Of a DNA stretch of 64,000 nucleotides, positions 1 through 13,600 are shown piece by piece; the first letter of the stretch is position 1, and each line of letters starts with the position of its first letter. The stretch is from Gordionus sp. m RMFG-2023 (taxonomy: Eukaryota; Nematomorpha; Gordioida; Chordodea; Parachordodidae). The stretch spans positions 35,317,561-35,381,560 of the forward strand of contig NC_088775.1 of assembly GCF_954871325.1 (NCBI RefSeq), given 5' to 3'. The notes beneath the pieces are model-generated. The model was not told the origin of the DNA and did no database searches. It saw only the letters and a program-made list of their open reading frames with translations. A program made the position numbers and the translations under genes.

Positions 1-424
1 GCTCTAGATTAAATCATTTTATATAAATCATTTTTATAATATCTTTAATATATTTAATTAAAAATATAATAAATATTTACTATATCAAAATATATAAGAT
101 AATAGCATTATTATTAATATTTTAACAATATATATATTATTTAAATTTATGACTTTTTTAGTGGAGTCATACATAAATGGGAACATTTTTTATTTTTCGC
201 TATTTTGGTTTTCGCTGTTTCGTACCGAATTCAACACAACTGGTTTAGAGTGTATAGCTACTATAGGTATTAAATATTATTTATATTTTGAGGAAAATTA
301 CATAACATACTCTTTTTTCTGAACTAATTTATTTTTTTATGTTTTTTTTATATATGGGATGGGTATTATATTACTTTCTCCTTTGTAATAAATTGTAGTA
401 TTTTTAATTTTTATTTTAGATATA

Positions 425-2379
425 ATGAATAAAAATCAAGAAATAGTTAAAAAAATTACATTTTCAAGAATACAAATTATTAGCAAACAACTCATTGAAG
501 AGCAAGGTCTGGGATTCTTTTAGTATAATAATAGACAATCAGAATAATAAAATCGGATATGTCCAATGTAAAAGATGCCAAGACATACTTTCATATTCAA
601 ATAAAGTAGGATCATCCCATTTATCAAGACATAAATGTAAACCAAATCCTATAATTAAATTATCTTCTTTTTATCCAATTAAAAATGATAAAACATCATA
701 TACAAATGAAAAAAAGGAAGTTATCAATAGATGTGTAAAATTTTGTGCTGTGGATATTCGCCCATTTTAATGTATAGCTGGTAAAGGCTTTAAACATTTA
801 GCACAATATTTTATTGAAGTTGGTTCAAAGAAGGGTTTGATTGATATTGTAAATATTTTGCCAAGTGCTATAACTATATCAAGGCATATGAATGATATTT
901 CTCAAAATTTGCACAAAAAAATATTCCCAGAAGTACAAAATGCTTTAATAAATTATTTTTGTAGTGCAACAACTGATTTATACACAGATGATTTCAAAAA
1001 GTACACATATATAACATTAACTCTTCACTACATAATTAAATGGAAATTAATAAAACATGTTTTGTTTACTTCTCTTTTTTTAGAAGATAAAAAAACAAGT
1101 GAAAATATACACAAAGAACTTGTTTCTAATTTTGCTAAACTTGGATATGCTTCTGATGCATTTTATAAATTCACATTCATCACTGATCAAGGTAGCAATT
1201 TGATAAAGGCTTTAGAACCATATAAACGGTTAAACTGTTCTGCTCATCTCATTAACACTATTCTAAGAAATACTTTTTCTCCAAAATATATGCAAATATC
1301 TACACCCTTATTATATAACCTTATTCTTCAATGTAAATCACTAACAAGATTTTTTAAGCAAAGTAGATTAAATAAGAGTTTATCAAAGACTGTTTGCCAA
1401 ATATCTTAACAAGGTTAAATTCGAAATTAAAAATGTTTAAAAGTATTTATGAACAATATGAAGAAATTTTAGATTGTTTACAGAAAAGAAATATGGAGGA
1501 TAAGCTTAATTCTATTGATAAAAATGGGTTGAAATCATTAATAGACATGTTGACCCCATATGATCAGGCAGCCAAGGAGCTGGAGGGAGATAGAAGTTCT
1601 ATATTATTTAAAGTTTTATTAATTTATAAAACATTGGAAAAGTTACCAGTGTCTGATATTTTATACGAAGCGTATCAAAATAATAGTGAAATTGGAAAGT
1701 TAAAATTAAGAGCAAAGGAATTTTTAATATCAAAATTCCAAATAGATATTTTACACAAAATCGCTACATTTTTAAATCCTAAATTCCGCCAATTAAAAAT
1801 ACTTACTTTGGAAGAAGCACTTGAAGTAAAAAATAGTACAAGGGCCTTAATGATTGATTATTCAGATCATCATCCAATTCCTATATATGATCTAGATGAA
1901 GCAAATATCCCTAGAGCTTCAAGTAACATATATTTTATAAATATATTTATCTATATAATATTTTTAGATACTTCAGATCTGGATGAAGTGCATGTGCATG
2001 TTCCTATTCCTACTTCGAGGATTACTAGAGCTACCAGTAATTTATTCTTTATAAATCTTTTTAGCTATATAATATTTTTAGCTATATAATATTTTTAGCT
2101 TCATCCTCATTATTGGATATGTCTTCATGGGAGGATGATACAATACTTCATAATGAGACGGATGCTGATGAGATTAATTTATATATGGATATTCAGCTAA
2201 ATGAAGAGAATATCAACTATGATGACTGCATCCTAGATTGGTGGAAGAAGCATGAAAAAATCCAAAAAAATTCCAGTGAACGGAATTTCAGTACTATTGG
2301 AAGGGTTATTGAAGAAAGAAGAACAAATTTAAATAACGAAATTGTAGATAACATATTATTTTTAAATGATAATTTATAA
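425..2379 (+). pseudogene. hobo/Hermes-like hAT transposase relic with its own short introns
   Basis: Relic of a cut-and-paste DNA transposase. Visible parts: MNKNQEIVKK start at 425; BED zinc finger (VQCKRCQ...SHLSRHKC, near 560-640); catalytic-core block with TTDLY (near 970), FITDQGSN (near 1,180) and CSAHLINTILRN; C-terminal dimerisation block SSERNFSTIG...EERRTNLN...VDNILFLND ending at 2,379. Damage: a frame shift near 490-500, an in-frame TAA at 768-770, and a frame shift near 1,390. Two further gaps are explained by GT-AG introns rather than mutation: 1,923-1,967 (45 nt) and 2,037-2,098 (or a 45-nt form ending at 2,081). They are copies of each other in a 114-bp tandem duplication. The Hermes-like motif order makes the family call firm. 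Confidence 0.9.
1911..2098 (+). repeat. 114-bp tandem duplication containing an intron, inside the hobo-like gene
   Basis: CTAGAGCTTCAAGTAACA at about 1,911 and CTAGAGCTACCAGTAATT at about 2,025 begin two related copies, each holding a phase-1 intron that ends in TATAATATTTTTAG. Within the second copy a 17-bp acceptor segment (CTATATAATATTTTTAG) is itself repeated at 2,065-2,081 and 2,082-2,098. Confidence 0.75.
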
Positions 2380-2489
2380 ATATAAATTAAAATTTTGTTT
2401 ATATCATTTATTAATATTATATATATTATTACTAAATAAAATATTATATTTCTATTAGTATTACTTCAGCATAAGTTAAGTATACATAA

Positions 2490-2640
2490 AATAATTTTAT
2501 GGGCTTGGGAAATTTTTTAAATATTATAGCGGGCTTGGGAATTTTTTTAAATATTAAAAACGGGCCGGGCCTGGGCTTAAAATTTTTTTTACGATGGGCC
2601 TGGGCCGGGCTTGGTCCTAAAATTAAATAATAACATGGTT
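2490..2640 (+). repeat. GGGCC-rich subterminal region of the hobo-like element
   Basis: Repeated GGGCTTGGGAA and GGGCCGGGCCTGGGCTT blocks in an otherwise AT-only context, just downstream of the transposase stop. The same kind of block lies at 58,620-58,770 beside the deleted copy and in the MITE at 11,273-11,658, so these are family-specific end motifs. The exact terminal inverted repeat is not clear here. Confidence 0.6.
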
Positions 2641-3390
2641 TAAAAATATATATTAAAAATTATATGTAAAATATTAAATAACAATAAAAATATATTGTAA
2701 ATTTTTTCTCGCATAGTTAAATTAGATATTTATAAATTTAATAATAAAATTTATAATGTTAAACTAATTAGATAGTTTTAAAAATTTTAATAATTTTTTA
2801 TAATTTTTAAATAAAAGAAAAATCATTTAACTTGGTAAATATAAATAAAAAGTAAAGGTGATCGCTAATATGTTTGGGATTAAAAATTTTAAACCTAGAG
2901 TAGTTTCTAGATAGTCCAATCGCTTAAATATTGATGCATCTACGATTGAGGATTTTTATAAAATAAATATTTTTACTCCCCTTATTGATACATTTTTATT
3001 TCAATTAAAGGAAAGATTTATTAGTCACATTTTTATTTTAAACAGCTTTTATTTTCTTTTGCCGGTTGAGTCTAAATATACTTGAAACGCGAGAGGATAT
3101 ATAGAAAATCTCAGAGTTTTATTCTGCTGAATTGTCAGGATCGTATGATAAATTACTTTGTGATGTTGAATTTTGGTATAAAAATTTGACAGAATAGAGT
3201 ATTTTGAGACCAAAATATGCTTTGCAGGCCCTTTCCATGTGTCCCTGCCTAATATCAAAACATTGCCTTTTATTTTAGCTACCTTACCGATTAGCACCTG
3301 CACTAATGAAAGGTCTTTTTCATCTTTGAAAAGGTTAAAAACCTATTTAAGAAATAGCACCGGTGAAAGCTGTTTAGGAGATTATTCTAA
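2640..3390 (+). pseudogene. Ac-like hAT transposase C-terminal fragment
   Basis: The plus strand carries decayed coding sequence ending in CTNERSFSSLKRLKTYLR (about 3,300-3,360), the hAT dimerisation motif, preceded by recognisable hAT phrases (DKLLCDVEFWY near 3,150; LPNIKTL near 3,245). Several stops and shifts break it. An inverted second copy lies at 57,220-57,935. The open minus-strand reading at 3,049-3,303 is only its antisense. Confidence 0.75.
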
Positions 3391-3591
3391 ATAAAAATTT
3401 GATTCTAGATGAATTCGTCAAATCTCAGAGAAAACTTCTCTTTATAAGTTCAAATTATAAAATTGCTATATTACTATAATATGATCTTAGGAATAAAATT
3501 TTTATATACAAAACGTAATTAAAATGAATTCTTAGTCATAATATTTATATACTATACTATTTTTAAAAAAATAATGCATTTGCACTAAGAA

Positions 3592-3690
3592 TTAGTGATC
3601 TGCATCGGGCCTAATTTTTCAAGCCCGGATCTGCCCGAAATTTTTTTTAAAAAGTTTTGTCGGCCTGGCTCGAATTTATTTAAATATAGA
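3592..3690 (+). repeat. Truncated GC-rich hAT MITE inserted in the hAT fragment
   Basis: Starts TAGTGATCTGCATCGGGCC, like the left end of the complete MITE at 11,273, directly after CTAAGAAT. The inverted copy at 56,647 uses the same 8-bp site (ATTCTTAG in that orientation), so the insertion predates the duplication of this cluster. Confidence 0.6.
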
Positions 3691-3779
3691 AAACTAATAT
3701 TTTTTTCATTTATGCTGGCTACTATAGTGGTTAGACACCAATAAATCATAAAATTGACAAATTTTTAAAATGCGGGTTG

Positions 3780-3852
3780 GGAACGAAGCCTCAAAAAAAA
3801 TTAAACCCCCCCTCCCCCCCCCTAATGGATTAATCTTGGCTACGCCACAGTC
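3780..3852 (+). repeat. hAT terminal end (C-tract plus GGCTACGCCACAG)
   Basis: A long C-tract followed by ATCTTGGCTACGCCACAG, the inverse of the common hAT end CTGTGGCGTAGCCAAG. It is probably the right end of the Ac-like element whose coding fragment lies just upstream. No matching left end was found. Confidence 0.5.
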
Positions 3853-4562
3853 TAGCATGATATGAAAGAAGAGCCTTGGTAAGACTTTTGACAGTCTGGG
3901 GCATGACCTTTAAAAACTCCCAATTTACTTAAGCTTTAAAATCCTAAATTAACAAACTAGGTGAGGGTCATTTTTAAACGTAAATAAGGCGTTAAGATTT
4001 TAGCAATATATAGATAATTTGTAATAAATTACTAAATTAATTTATACTTTTTAACATTATTCACCTTTAAATACATAAGAGACAAAATAATTTGGTGGCC
4101 ATAGCGGTTTTGGTACAATGCCCCGGCCGATTTCTCGTTTGCACAAGACTATATATAAAACACCTTTATGATCACAATTATGAAGTTGGAGCATAGGAAT
4201 TCATACATTATATACTTATTTTTATTTTTAAATAGGACCATTTTAATTAGAAAATATACGTTTTTCTATCCAAATTTTACTCTATTTAGATTTAAAACAA
4301 AAATTAAGAACAGTTATGAGATATTCAAAAAAAAGGTATACTATTCGATGGTTACCTTCTTTTTAAAGAGTTTAGTTAGTACACATTTAAAACAAACGCA
4401 GAAATAAGAAAATATGACATCAGGAATACAGCGGCATAATGTTTAAATAATACAACTATAATATATTTTTTTATTTGTTATAGTTTATTTCTGAAATTGT
4501 TTGACAGTACAGTTATAATATAAGATTATTTATTATTATTAAATAAATAATTAGAGACTCAC
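3853..4562. other. Cav2 intron sequence with a short GC-rich island (4,096-4,150)
   Basis: No coding exon was recognised. The island contains GGCCATAGCGG and GCCCCGGCCGATTTCTCG, far richer in G+C than its surroundings. It resembles neither a calcium-channel exon in any frame nor a complete RNA gene. Confidence 0.4.
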
Positions 4563-4683
4563 AATTTCCAAATAAAGTTAGAATTATGAAAAAGATTGCA
4601 TATATCATGCCGCCATTTGCCACACCCCCTTGAGATTTTATACCATTGTACATAATTTCATTCCAATCTTCACCGGTAAGTAT
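4563..4683 (-). CDS. cac: Cav2 exon 17: domain II selectivity filter and S6
   Basis: Encodes [20 protein letters not shown] and [17 protein letters not shown]. The filter glutamate is in GEDW. The exon leaves in phase 1 before GTGAGT, as expected for the next residue (tyrosine of NYTLLN). No matching downstream exon was found between 1 and 4,562. Confidence 0.96.
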
Positions 4684-7600
4684 CTGTTTACATGTTTATA
4701 CATATAAAGTATAATTAAATTTAATATAACTTGGTTAAAATTATATTCAACCTGGAAGACGGTTAACAAAGCGACTGTAAAGCTATCAAAATTATTTGGA
4801 GGAGTACCCTCTAGAAAATTGAACCTACAAAATAGAGATTTTTAAATAAAAACTACCGCATTTATAGAATTAATTATTACTCGCCACCAAATAATTGCAT
4901 CCCTAACATCGCAAAAATGAGTATGAAAAGGAAAAGAAGAAATAGCAACGATATAATTGATCGCATACTACTTAGCAAAGATATAACTAAATTGCGCAAA
5001 GATGACCAATATCTATAATTAAAATATATTTTTTAAATAAATCTATAAATATTCGGGTTAAAATTAAAAATAATTAACCTTGTGACCTTGAAAATTCGTA
5101 GAAGCCTTAGAGCTCGCAATATACTTATGCCAAAGGAACCGCCTTTGAAATGACTCCATATTACTTCAAATATACTACCAACTATAACCTATATATAAAA
5201 ATTCCAGGTGTGGAAAATTATTAGATTCCAATTTTTAAAATTAATAACCAAATAACATTATCGCATAATTTTATTAAATTATAGCTAATTAATATTAATG
5301 TAATTAATCCTGCCTTCAATGTTATTCAAATAATGGATAATTAGTAGATATACGCCTTAACTTACATAAATAGTAACCTTAACCCGTTATATTGCCTGTT
5401 CCTAGTAATGATGCAATAATTAATCTAAGAAGGGCTGTAAATGCGGGGTTGTATTAAGAAATACGGCCCCTCCTCATAAATTTTAAATTTATGAAAATAA
5501 TTTAAATTGGTGTTAAATTAAAAGTAAATTGCTATGAGCGAATAACATAAATTAGTCATTTAGAGAAATTAGTTTATCTGTAACACGATATATTTATGTA
5601 GTTTTAAAAATTTTTATCGGCCGAACTAATAAAACTTTAGACTCACTCTAACCCGCTTCACACATATGGCATGAAATTATTTTAGCCCAGTCCCTTACTC
5701 TTAATTATTTCAATCATCTATACATATTTCAATGGATAGGTATTAATATTATGAGAATATGAAAATATCACCACAAATAAAACTTCTAAAATATATATCC
5801 ATATCTGTGTTTTGATGGGATAAGGCAAATGCTGAGATCTGAATTGCTGCAATTCTTGTTGAGGTTTTTACCTCTGTGTAATCAAGTCATTTAAAAATAG
5901 CATTTTTTTAAAATATATTCTACACCATATGGATATCGTGCCGGTGATTATCACAAACTTTAATTAATATTGTACGTCATATTAATTTTTTATTTTTTCT
6001 TTAAGTTTAAAACTTTTGCCACATTGAGCAGCAAGATGTATCCCATAATGACAGTTATATTGTCATAAGAAACTTCTAAAGGAAATGGATAATTTTCAGT
6101 ATGACACTCCTGTAATAATGTTTAGGGAGAATGGCGAAGATCATTTTAGAACTCATTAGATCTGATCATTTTAGAATTATGCAATTATTATAAAACAGAA
6201 ATATATTAATTGCTATGTAATTATTGCAGGCGAGAATAATTTTCATATAGTTAATCTAGAAGAAGTATTAAGAAGATTTGATAAGGCTGGACTGACAACG
6301 ACGACCGATAAAATTAAAATTGGAGAAAAGTCAGTTACTTATTTAGGTAATGTTATTGACGAATTCGGAATTCACCCTACAGATGATTAATGCCATTAAA
6401 AATTGTAAAACACTGTCTAATGTTAAAAAATTACGTTCGTTTCTTGGAATGATGAATTACCATAAGTCGTTTATAAAAAATTTACATCCAATTTGTGGGT
6501 CTTTACACCGACTAACGAGTAAAAATGTTAGTTGGTTTTGATCAGCTAAAGAAAATGAAATATTTAATAGAGTTAAAAAAATATTATCAAAAGAAGATAC
6601 AATAAATTCCTTATTCAGCCGATATTCCTGTCGTGATTTCTTTTGACGCATCCTAAGATGGTCTAGGAGCTGTTATTGCACACCGATTTCTTACTGTCCA
6701 GGAGAAACAGAGTGCTTACGCATCGAGGACACTATCGGCGGCTGAAAAGAATTATACCACCATTGATTGGGAGACTTCAGCGATCATATTCGCTATCAAG
6801 AAGTTTCATCAATATATTTATGGAAAACATTTTATTTTGGTTACGGATCATAAACCTTTAAAATATATCTTAGGTGATAAAAGAGACCTAAATAAAATTA
6901 CAAATAACCGTTTAATACGGTGGGCGACGAAACTATTAAATTACGACTATGAGATAATTCATAGACCTGGTAATCAAAACAAATGTGCCGACGCTTTGTC
7001 CCGTTTGTGGGTAGAGAGAGAAAAAAAACTCATGTTACCAAAAAATTCGAGGATGAAATAAGAGAATTAAAAATTAATTTAATAGAAGATTTACCTTTCA
7101 CTCGCAATAAAGTCGTAAATGAAACTAGCAATGATATCAATCTGAAAGAGAATATTAAATTTATTAAAAATCATTGGTATATTGATAATATAAATAATAT
7201 TTCGGAGATTTTAAAAAAATTCATTTTAATTAAAGATAACATTTTGTTCGAAGAAGGATTATTATTTTATAATGAATTATTATTCCCGATAATCTAAAGA
7301 AGGAGATTTTGAATGTTATTCTTCAAGGAAATCCTGGGATATTGGGGAAATTAGTAGATACTATGTTATTTGGACAAATCTTAATCGTGATGTTGAAGAG
7401 TTCATTAAATGCTGCAAGAGTTGTGAGGAGGGAAGACCGGGAACTTGCCGTTATACAATTGGAACATTCCTACCCGACCTTGGAAACTAATACACACTGA
7501 GTTGGTAGGCCCCCTATCTGGAACGTAGTGGTTAATTTGCGTAGACGCTTTCACCAAATGGGTTGAAGTTGCTATTTTAACGCATAGAGTGTAATAAATA

Positions 7601-10600
7601 ATCAGCATAATTATTTCCCTAGATTTGGGTTACCTCTTTACATTGTCTCAGATAACGGTACTTAGTTTATTGGATCTGAATTCAAAACATTTCTTTTTAA
7701 AAACAATATAACATTTTAAATTGGCCCCTTATAGCCCCAAATCGAATGGTTTGGCTGAGAGTTATATACGTACGATAAAGACGCGTTGATATGCTGGAAG
7801 GAGATGTGGGACTATGGAGAAGTTAAATTTAGCGAATGTTTTAATTAATCACATAAATATTCCAAATGCAACTACTGGTAAATCCTCTGCTGAAATGATG
7901 ATTGGAAAGCCGCTCATGACAGCGTTAGATGGAAATTATCTACGAGAAAAAGGACTGAAAACGCATTATGAAAACAAATATTATAAAGATAGGAACGTTG
8001 AGACCCGTGAATTTGTAGAGAAGCAAAAGGTATGAGTAGAAAACGGAAGGACTGCGATATGGCTACAGGGACAGTGTTCAACGGAAAAGTGCGATATTGT
8101 ATGATGTTGAATCTGAGGGTCTTGTTAAAAATAAGCATGCCGACCAACTGAGAGATACAAACTAAGAAAATACCCAACAATGAATGAGGATTTGAACAAT
8201 GAAGAACATAATGGAAATGCAACTCTTAAAAAAAGAGTTTCGAAACCCCCAATACGTTATCATGATGAATTCAATTTGTAGTGGGGAGAACTGTAATGTA
8301 TTTATATAAATATAAATTGTATTTTGTTAATCTGGTTTTAAGCTACAATTTATTGAATAGATTAAATAGATAAACGATTTTGTAAGAGTATATATGGATA
8401 TATATTTTCTTATTGTAAACATATAATATATTTTATTTTTATACATAAATAAATCCCTTCATTTCAGTTTATAATTACTTAAATTTTAAATATTGATAAT
8501 TATTTAAATAAAAACTGATGTATCGGCATATATAACAATTACAAATTATCTTAGAAGTACGTTGGAACAGAAAAAACTTACTTCAGTATCTGTTATGCAT
8601 CGAAAATATTATATGGATGATATAATAAAAAAAATTGACTTATAAGTTAAAGACGCGATAAAAAAATTGTTTGAATTTTTTAAATATAATTTATAGTGAT
8701 ATTTAATTCTTGTTATAAAATTGATTAGACTCAGCTTCAAATATCAGAAAATAGAAATAAAGAATTGATGTATTCCTGAAATAAAATCGAATCATTTATT
8801 TTTTTTCAATACCCCTTATAGGATATGGATACAAATTTTGATAACTATCAAAGGAAGGATTTTTAAAAAAATGAGTGTCAGAAAGTATATACCCACCAGT
8901 TTTGAAAATATTTCAATATTAAAGGCTAAAAATATTTTATTAAAACTCTGCTACTTATATCAAATTTAATATTACATGATTTCTAAGTTTTAATGAATTA
9001 TAAATAGTTACTATGCAATCAAATTTGTTAAAGGAGGATTTGAAATAAGTGCGTATTCCTAGGCCATACATTTTTATGCTCATCTCCATAATAAATAAGG
9101 CTAAAAATATATATTCCGTCGTCTCTATTTCAAAATAAATTTGAATAATTATATTGTATAAACAAATTTTCTCTATAAATTAACTAATTTTCAAAATTAT
9201 TTTAAAAAGTGTAAAATCGTCCCCCTCTTAGTTTCAAAAAAGTCCGATATACATTCTACTTTATATATTTAATTAATTTACATACTTAAATGTTAAATTG
9301 ATATGCATAGTAATGCTTTCTTAGTTTTAATGATACATTTTTTTTATCTATTTTTTTATCAATGAATTAATACAAACTATCTCAATTTCTTTTACCCAAA
9401 GCTGTGCCTAGCCATATCGGTTGACCATAATGTTCTACTGCGACGCATAATGTATTAAGAAATACCAAAACAATAACTGCCCAATAAAACGTTTGAGTCT
9501 TGACTGTACGTCTTAGAAAAAATCTTTAATTATAATATGTAATAAATTGAAATTTAAAAAAAATTTTATTACAAAATACTAAGTGAATGAATGACCCCTT
9601 GCAATTATAATAATTAATAAAATATTAAATATAATGTTGATAAAAAAGGAGTTTTTATGATTTCAAACTCTGACTCATACGACCAAGGCAGTATGAGCCG
9701 ACTCATGAGTTCAACTCCTAATCCAAATAACTAGGTCGGTTATGGAGTAAAACTTACGAATTAAATTTAAAAGCTAGCTCCTTGCGCCTATTTAGTCGGC
9801 TTAAAATTGAGATGACTTTTTACTTAACTTCGAATTTGCCGTTAGACAATATTATATATAAATAGAGTGTATTCATAGAAAATTGTATCTAATAAATAAT
9901 TGGTTAAAAATGATTTATAATACTTGAGGCGCTTGGATGCATGTTTCCATTTATGCATGAGAGTTTGCTTTTTTTCGTTTTCTTGATCCTCATCTAAATA
10001 TATAATAAAAAGAAGAATATGACTCTGCAATAAAGAGTAATTAACATTAAAATATAAAAAAATGTACTTTCATCATCTTGATCATCAGTATCCTTAGAAT
10101 TGATAGTTTTTTGAAAAGCAGCTTTCCTTCTAGCTAATAAACAAAACAAAAATATGTATATCAAAATTTATTTATTTCTTGAAAAATTCCTAACCCAAAA
10201 TAATCAAATTATATTGATTACACATACATAACCAATGTGCGTACAATTATATCAAGAGTTATTATGCTTATTGATGAGACCTAACAAGGTCGAAATTAAT
10301 CTATAATTACGAAATTTATTATGTACTTAAAATTTTTTAATATTTATCTATAATAAATACATTTAAAATTAATTAAATTTACTTAAAATTAATAAAAGAG
10401 ATTTATAATCTATAATATGTTGAATTGCTAAAAATGAGTTAATTTTGACATCAATCACCACTTTTATACACCATTTAATAAGTAAATTATGGCAATATGA
10501 TTATTATAAATAAAATAGATGGTGCTAAAGAATAATAAAATTTTATATAGTAACAACTATCTGATTTTATCCAAAATTAAAATTTTATATAATAACAACT

Positions 10601-13600
10601 ATCTGATTTTATCCAAAATTTTATTATATTTATCTAATAAAGTTTCTCCAATAAAAAGACCGTAACCCTAAAATAATCAAGAGTTGTTTTAATACATAGT
10701 CAATGTTAATGATGTAAGCATAGGGCAAACACCCGAGAATTTGCCCTATAGATTTATTTATTTTCCCTATGAATATTCCCTATTTCGTTTTTATAAATGG
10801 TAATTTATTTTTATGTTTTTTGCCGTTTTTTATCTTTCAACTGCGTCCGCTCTACATATATTAGGCAATCATTTAAATATAAATTAAGATAGAGTATTAG
10901 CAAATCTATCTGAATATCGTAGGAAAGAAAGCTTTTGGAAATGTCGTGCTATATGGGAAGAACACGAACAAAGATAAGAAATAGACTCTACCATGAAATA
11001 GTAAAAAATTGGTTTCAATTCTTTATAATCAACATTTACACTATAAAATTTTTCCAGAATCCAATAAAATGGGAACAACCAATGATGGGATACATATATG
11101 TGAATGCATTTTTAATTCTGGGGATGCATACTATTATTTATTTCTATGTATTATAAGTATAAATATAATATTTTCAGTGTTTAATTTCTTATTTTTCCTT
11201 ATTTTCCAGATATTTTTCACGGAAATTTCCCCATGGCCTAAATTCCGCGGTTTTACATCAGCTAATGTACATTAATAATCTGCATCGGGCCTCATTTTTC
11301 AAGCCCGGTCCGGCCCTAACGCGATTTTTTTTTTAAATTTTGCTGGCCACCCGAAATTATTTTTGAAAAAATATACCGGCCCGAAGTTATAAATATGGAA
11401 ATTAATTTTTATAAATAACTCAAAATAAACGATATATGTTATAGTGCATCTAGTTTCTATAAATAAAATCAAATATTTTTAGTTTACATAAAAAATTTAA
11501 CAGAAAATTGTTTAAAAAAAATTCTAAGGTCCGACCCTACCCGGCCCGAATTTTCTTAAAAAATATTAGGCCCGACCCAGCCCGAACCCGATTTTTTAAA
11601 AAATAGGCCGGAACAGACCGGACCGGGTTCGGGCCTAGCCTACTTTTACAAATCTCTAATGTACATATAATGATATCAAGAGTAGTTATGTGCTATACTC
11701 ATACGACCTAACAAAGTCGAATCAGAATAGCTATTTGATATCATATATGTACTCTAAATTTTCTAATATATCTTAAAAACTAATTAAAGGTACTAATTTA
11801 AAATTAACCTAAAATTAATAAAAGAGATTTTATAATCTCTAGTACATTGGGGATTTGCCAAAAATAAATGAGTTTTGACTAAATCACCAAATATATTATA
11901 ATTACATTTGAATTTATATTATATGTAATAGAGGCAATATTATATAAAATTTTTACACTTCTCAAAATAGTATATTTCAAACCTTCTAATATTATTTTCT
12001 TTTCTTCTTCAGTAGTTTTTTCCTCCGCTAGTATAACCTCCTCTTGAAAAACAAGCATTTTTAAAAATTTATAAGTAGAGGAATGTGGTTTACCTGCTTT
12101 GCAAATCCATTCCAAGTATCCATTCAATTCCCTTTCCATCATTTGTTGTCTTCTTAATTTTAAGAATTCTCTCCGATTCTCTACTCTCTCTCTTTCTTTG
12201 GCAAATTCTCTAGGTTTTTTTAACATTTATTCATAGGTAAAAAATTTTAAATAAATCACATCATACCCACTTAGCACACCCAGAACAAGATTTAGCATAA
12301 AAAAAGATCCCAAGACGATCAACGGCACAAAATATATCCAATTGAAAGTATTACCAAATGCATCATTCGTCTAAAATTATTTGAAAATTTATCATAAACA
12401 TTGTAAAGGATAGATTTTAGCTAAGAGCTTAAAATAATTATTCTCTGAGACAATATTTTTACTAATATTAAAAATTGCATAAATATTATTATTTTTATCA
12501 AAGTTTTAGTAAATTTCTTGATAAAAGTGTACATTGTAATATAAATATTTACTAATTTTATGTATTTAACTTCTTAATATTAATAGATTAGATTTAAGGA
12601 TTACTTTTATGTTTATTACATATTTACATAATGTTATAAGGTGTTATAGATCAAATCACATATAGTATATAGTAGATGATCTAGTAAAATTAATAAACAG
12701 TTATAATAATTAGAAAAAAAACATACATAATATAAAACCGTAGTCCATCCTTCCATTGTTATGCATTGAAAGACTGTTAACATAGCGAATCCAATATTAT
12801 CGAAGCTAGTTATTCCATAATTTGGACCTAACCATGAATCCTTGCATGTTTCTGTCAGTAAATCGCATTTAAAAGCTCCAGATTCCCCTGTTTGTGAGCA
12901 AGGGGTTGGGCTTTCTACCAATTTCCCTATTAAGAATAATAAGAAAACTCATAACTATTTTAAATAAAATAGATTTCCATATCCATCAAGATTTAAATAA
13001 TAGGAATAAAAGTTTAAAACAAAGAGGAAAAATTTAATTGTTAAAAGTTAGAGAATTTTTGAAATTAAATGTCAACCTCAATCTCAATTCCTAAAACTTT
13101 CTCTTTTATTTAACTTTAGAAACCCCAAATTTATATCCTAAAAATTTATGTAACCAATAGGTATTAAAAAAAGCGTTAACTACATTTATATATCCTATAT
13201 TATTAAAAAAATAGAATTAATGAGAGTTTAAGAAGTTTGCATCTCTGTTATAATGAAATAATTGATTAAACATCTATATATTATAGTTACAAACATATAA
13301 GTAAATTTATGCGCATAAACCTGAATTTGTATTATAACAGGCGTAATGAAAGGCTCCATTATAAAACTCTAATCCAATTATAGCAAAAATTACTATTGCA
13401 AACAATACAAGCAAGCCTATTTGTAATAAAGGTGCCATAGCCTTCAATATTGACTTGAGCACTACTTGTAAACCTAAATTAGTAAATAAATATATAAAGC
13501 TATCCCAATTGATAGATTTGAAGAACTTTGAACGTAAACGCGTTCCTTTAACGTTGTTTCAGATTCGTTTAATTTTAAAAAATCTTGTTATTTTAATTCA

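Larger units (their letters stand above)
10134..11982 (-). other. Cav2 intron 9 with a diverged direct duplication
   Basis: Segments 10,255-10,470 and 11,675-11,895 are direct diverged copies (shared ACCTAACAA.GTCGAA, TTAAAATTAATAAAAGAGAT and GAGTT.TGAC). They lie near the two ends of the same intron, with a MITE between them. A second, short tandem pair lies at 10,537-10,620. Confidence 0.6.

Noticed and set aside
3049-3303. Minus-strand open reading of 84 codons
   Set aside because: It is the antisense of the Ac-like hAT fragment, whose motifs read on the plus strand.
4096-4150. 5S rRNA gene or Cav2 exon
   Set aside because: Only a faint likeness to the 5' third of 5S rRNA and no internal control region; no frame matches the expected TLLNVFLAIAVDN segment of Cav2.
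9101-9395. Apparent loss of eight residues from domain II S2 of Cav2, or a hidden 24-nt microexon
   Set aside because: Using the acceptor at 9,125 instead of the AG at 9,101 adds TTEYIFL in phase and restores the exact spacing seen in the fly channel, so nothing is missing.
10884-11275. Overlapping small open readings on both strands
   Set aside because: A weak likeness to a FLYWCH finger (SFWKCRAIW) was noticed, but it is too short and broken to support a call.
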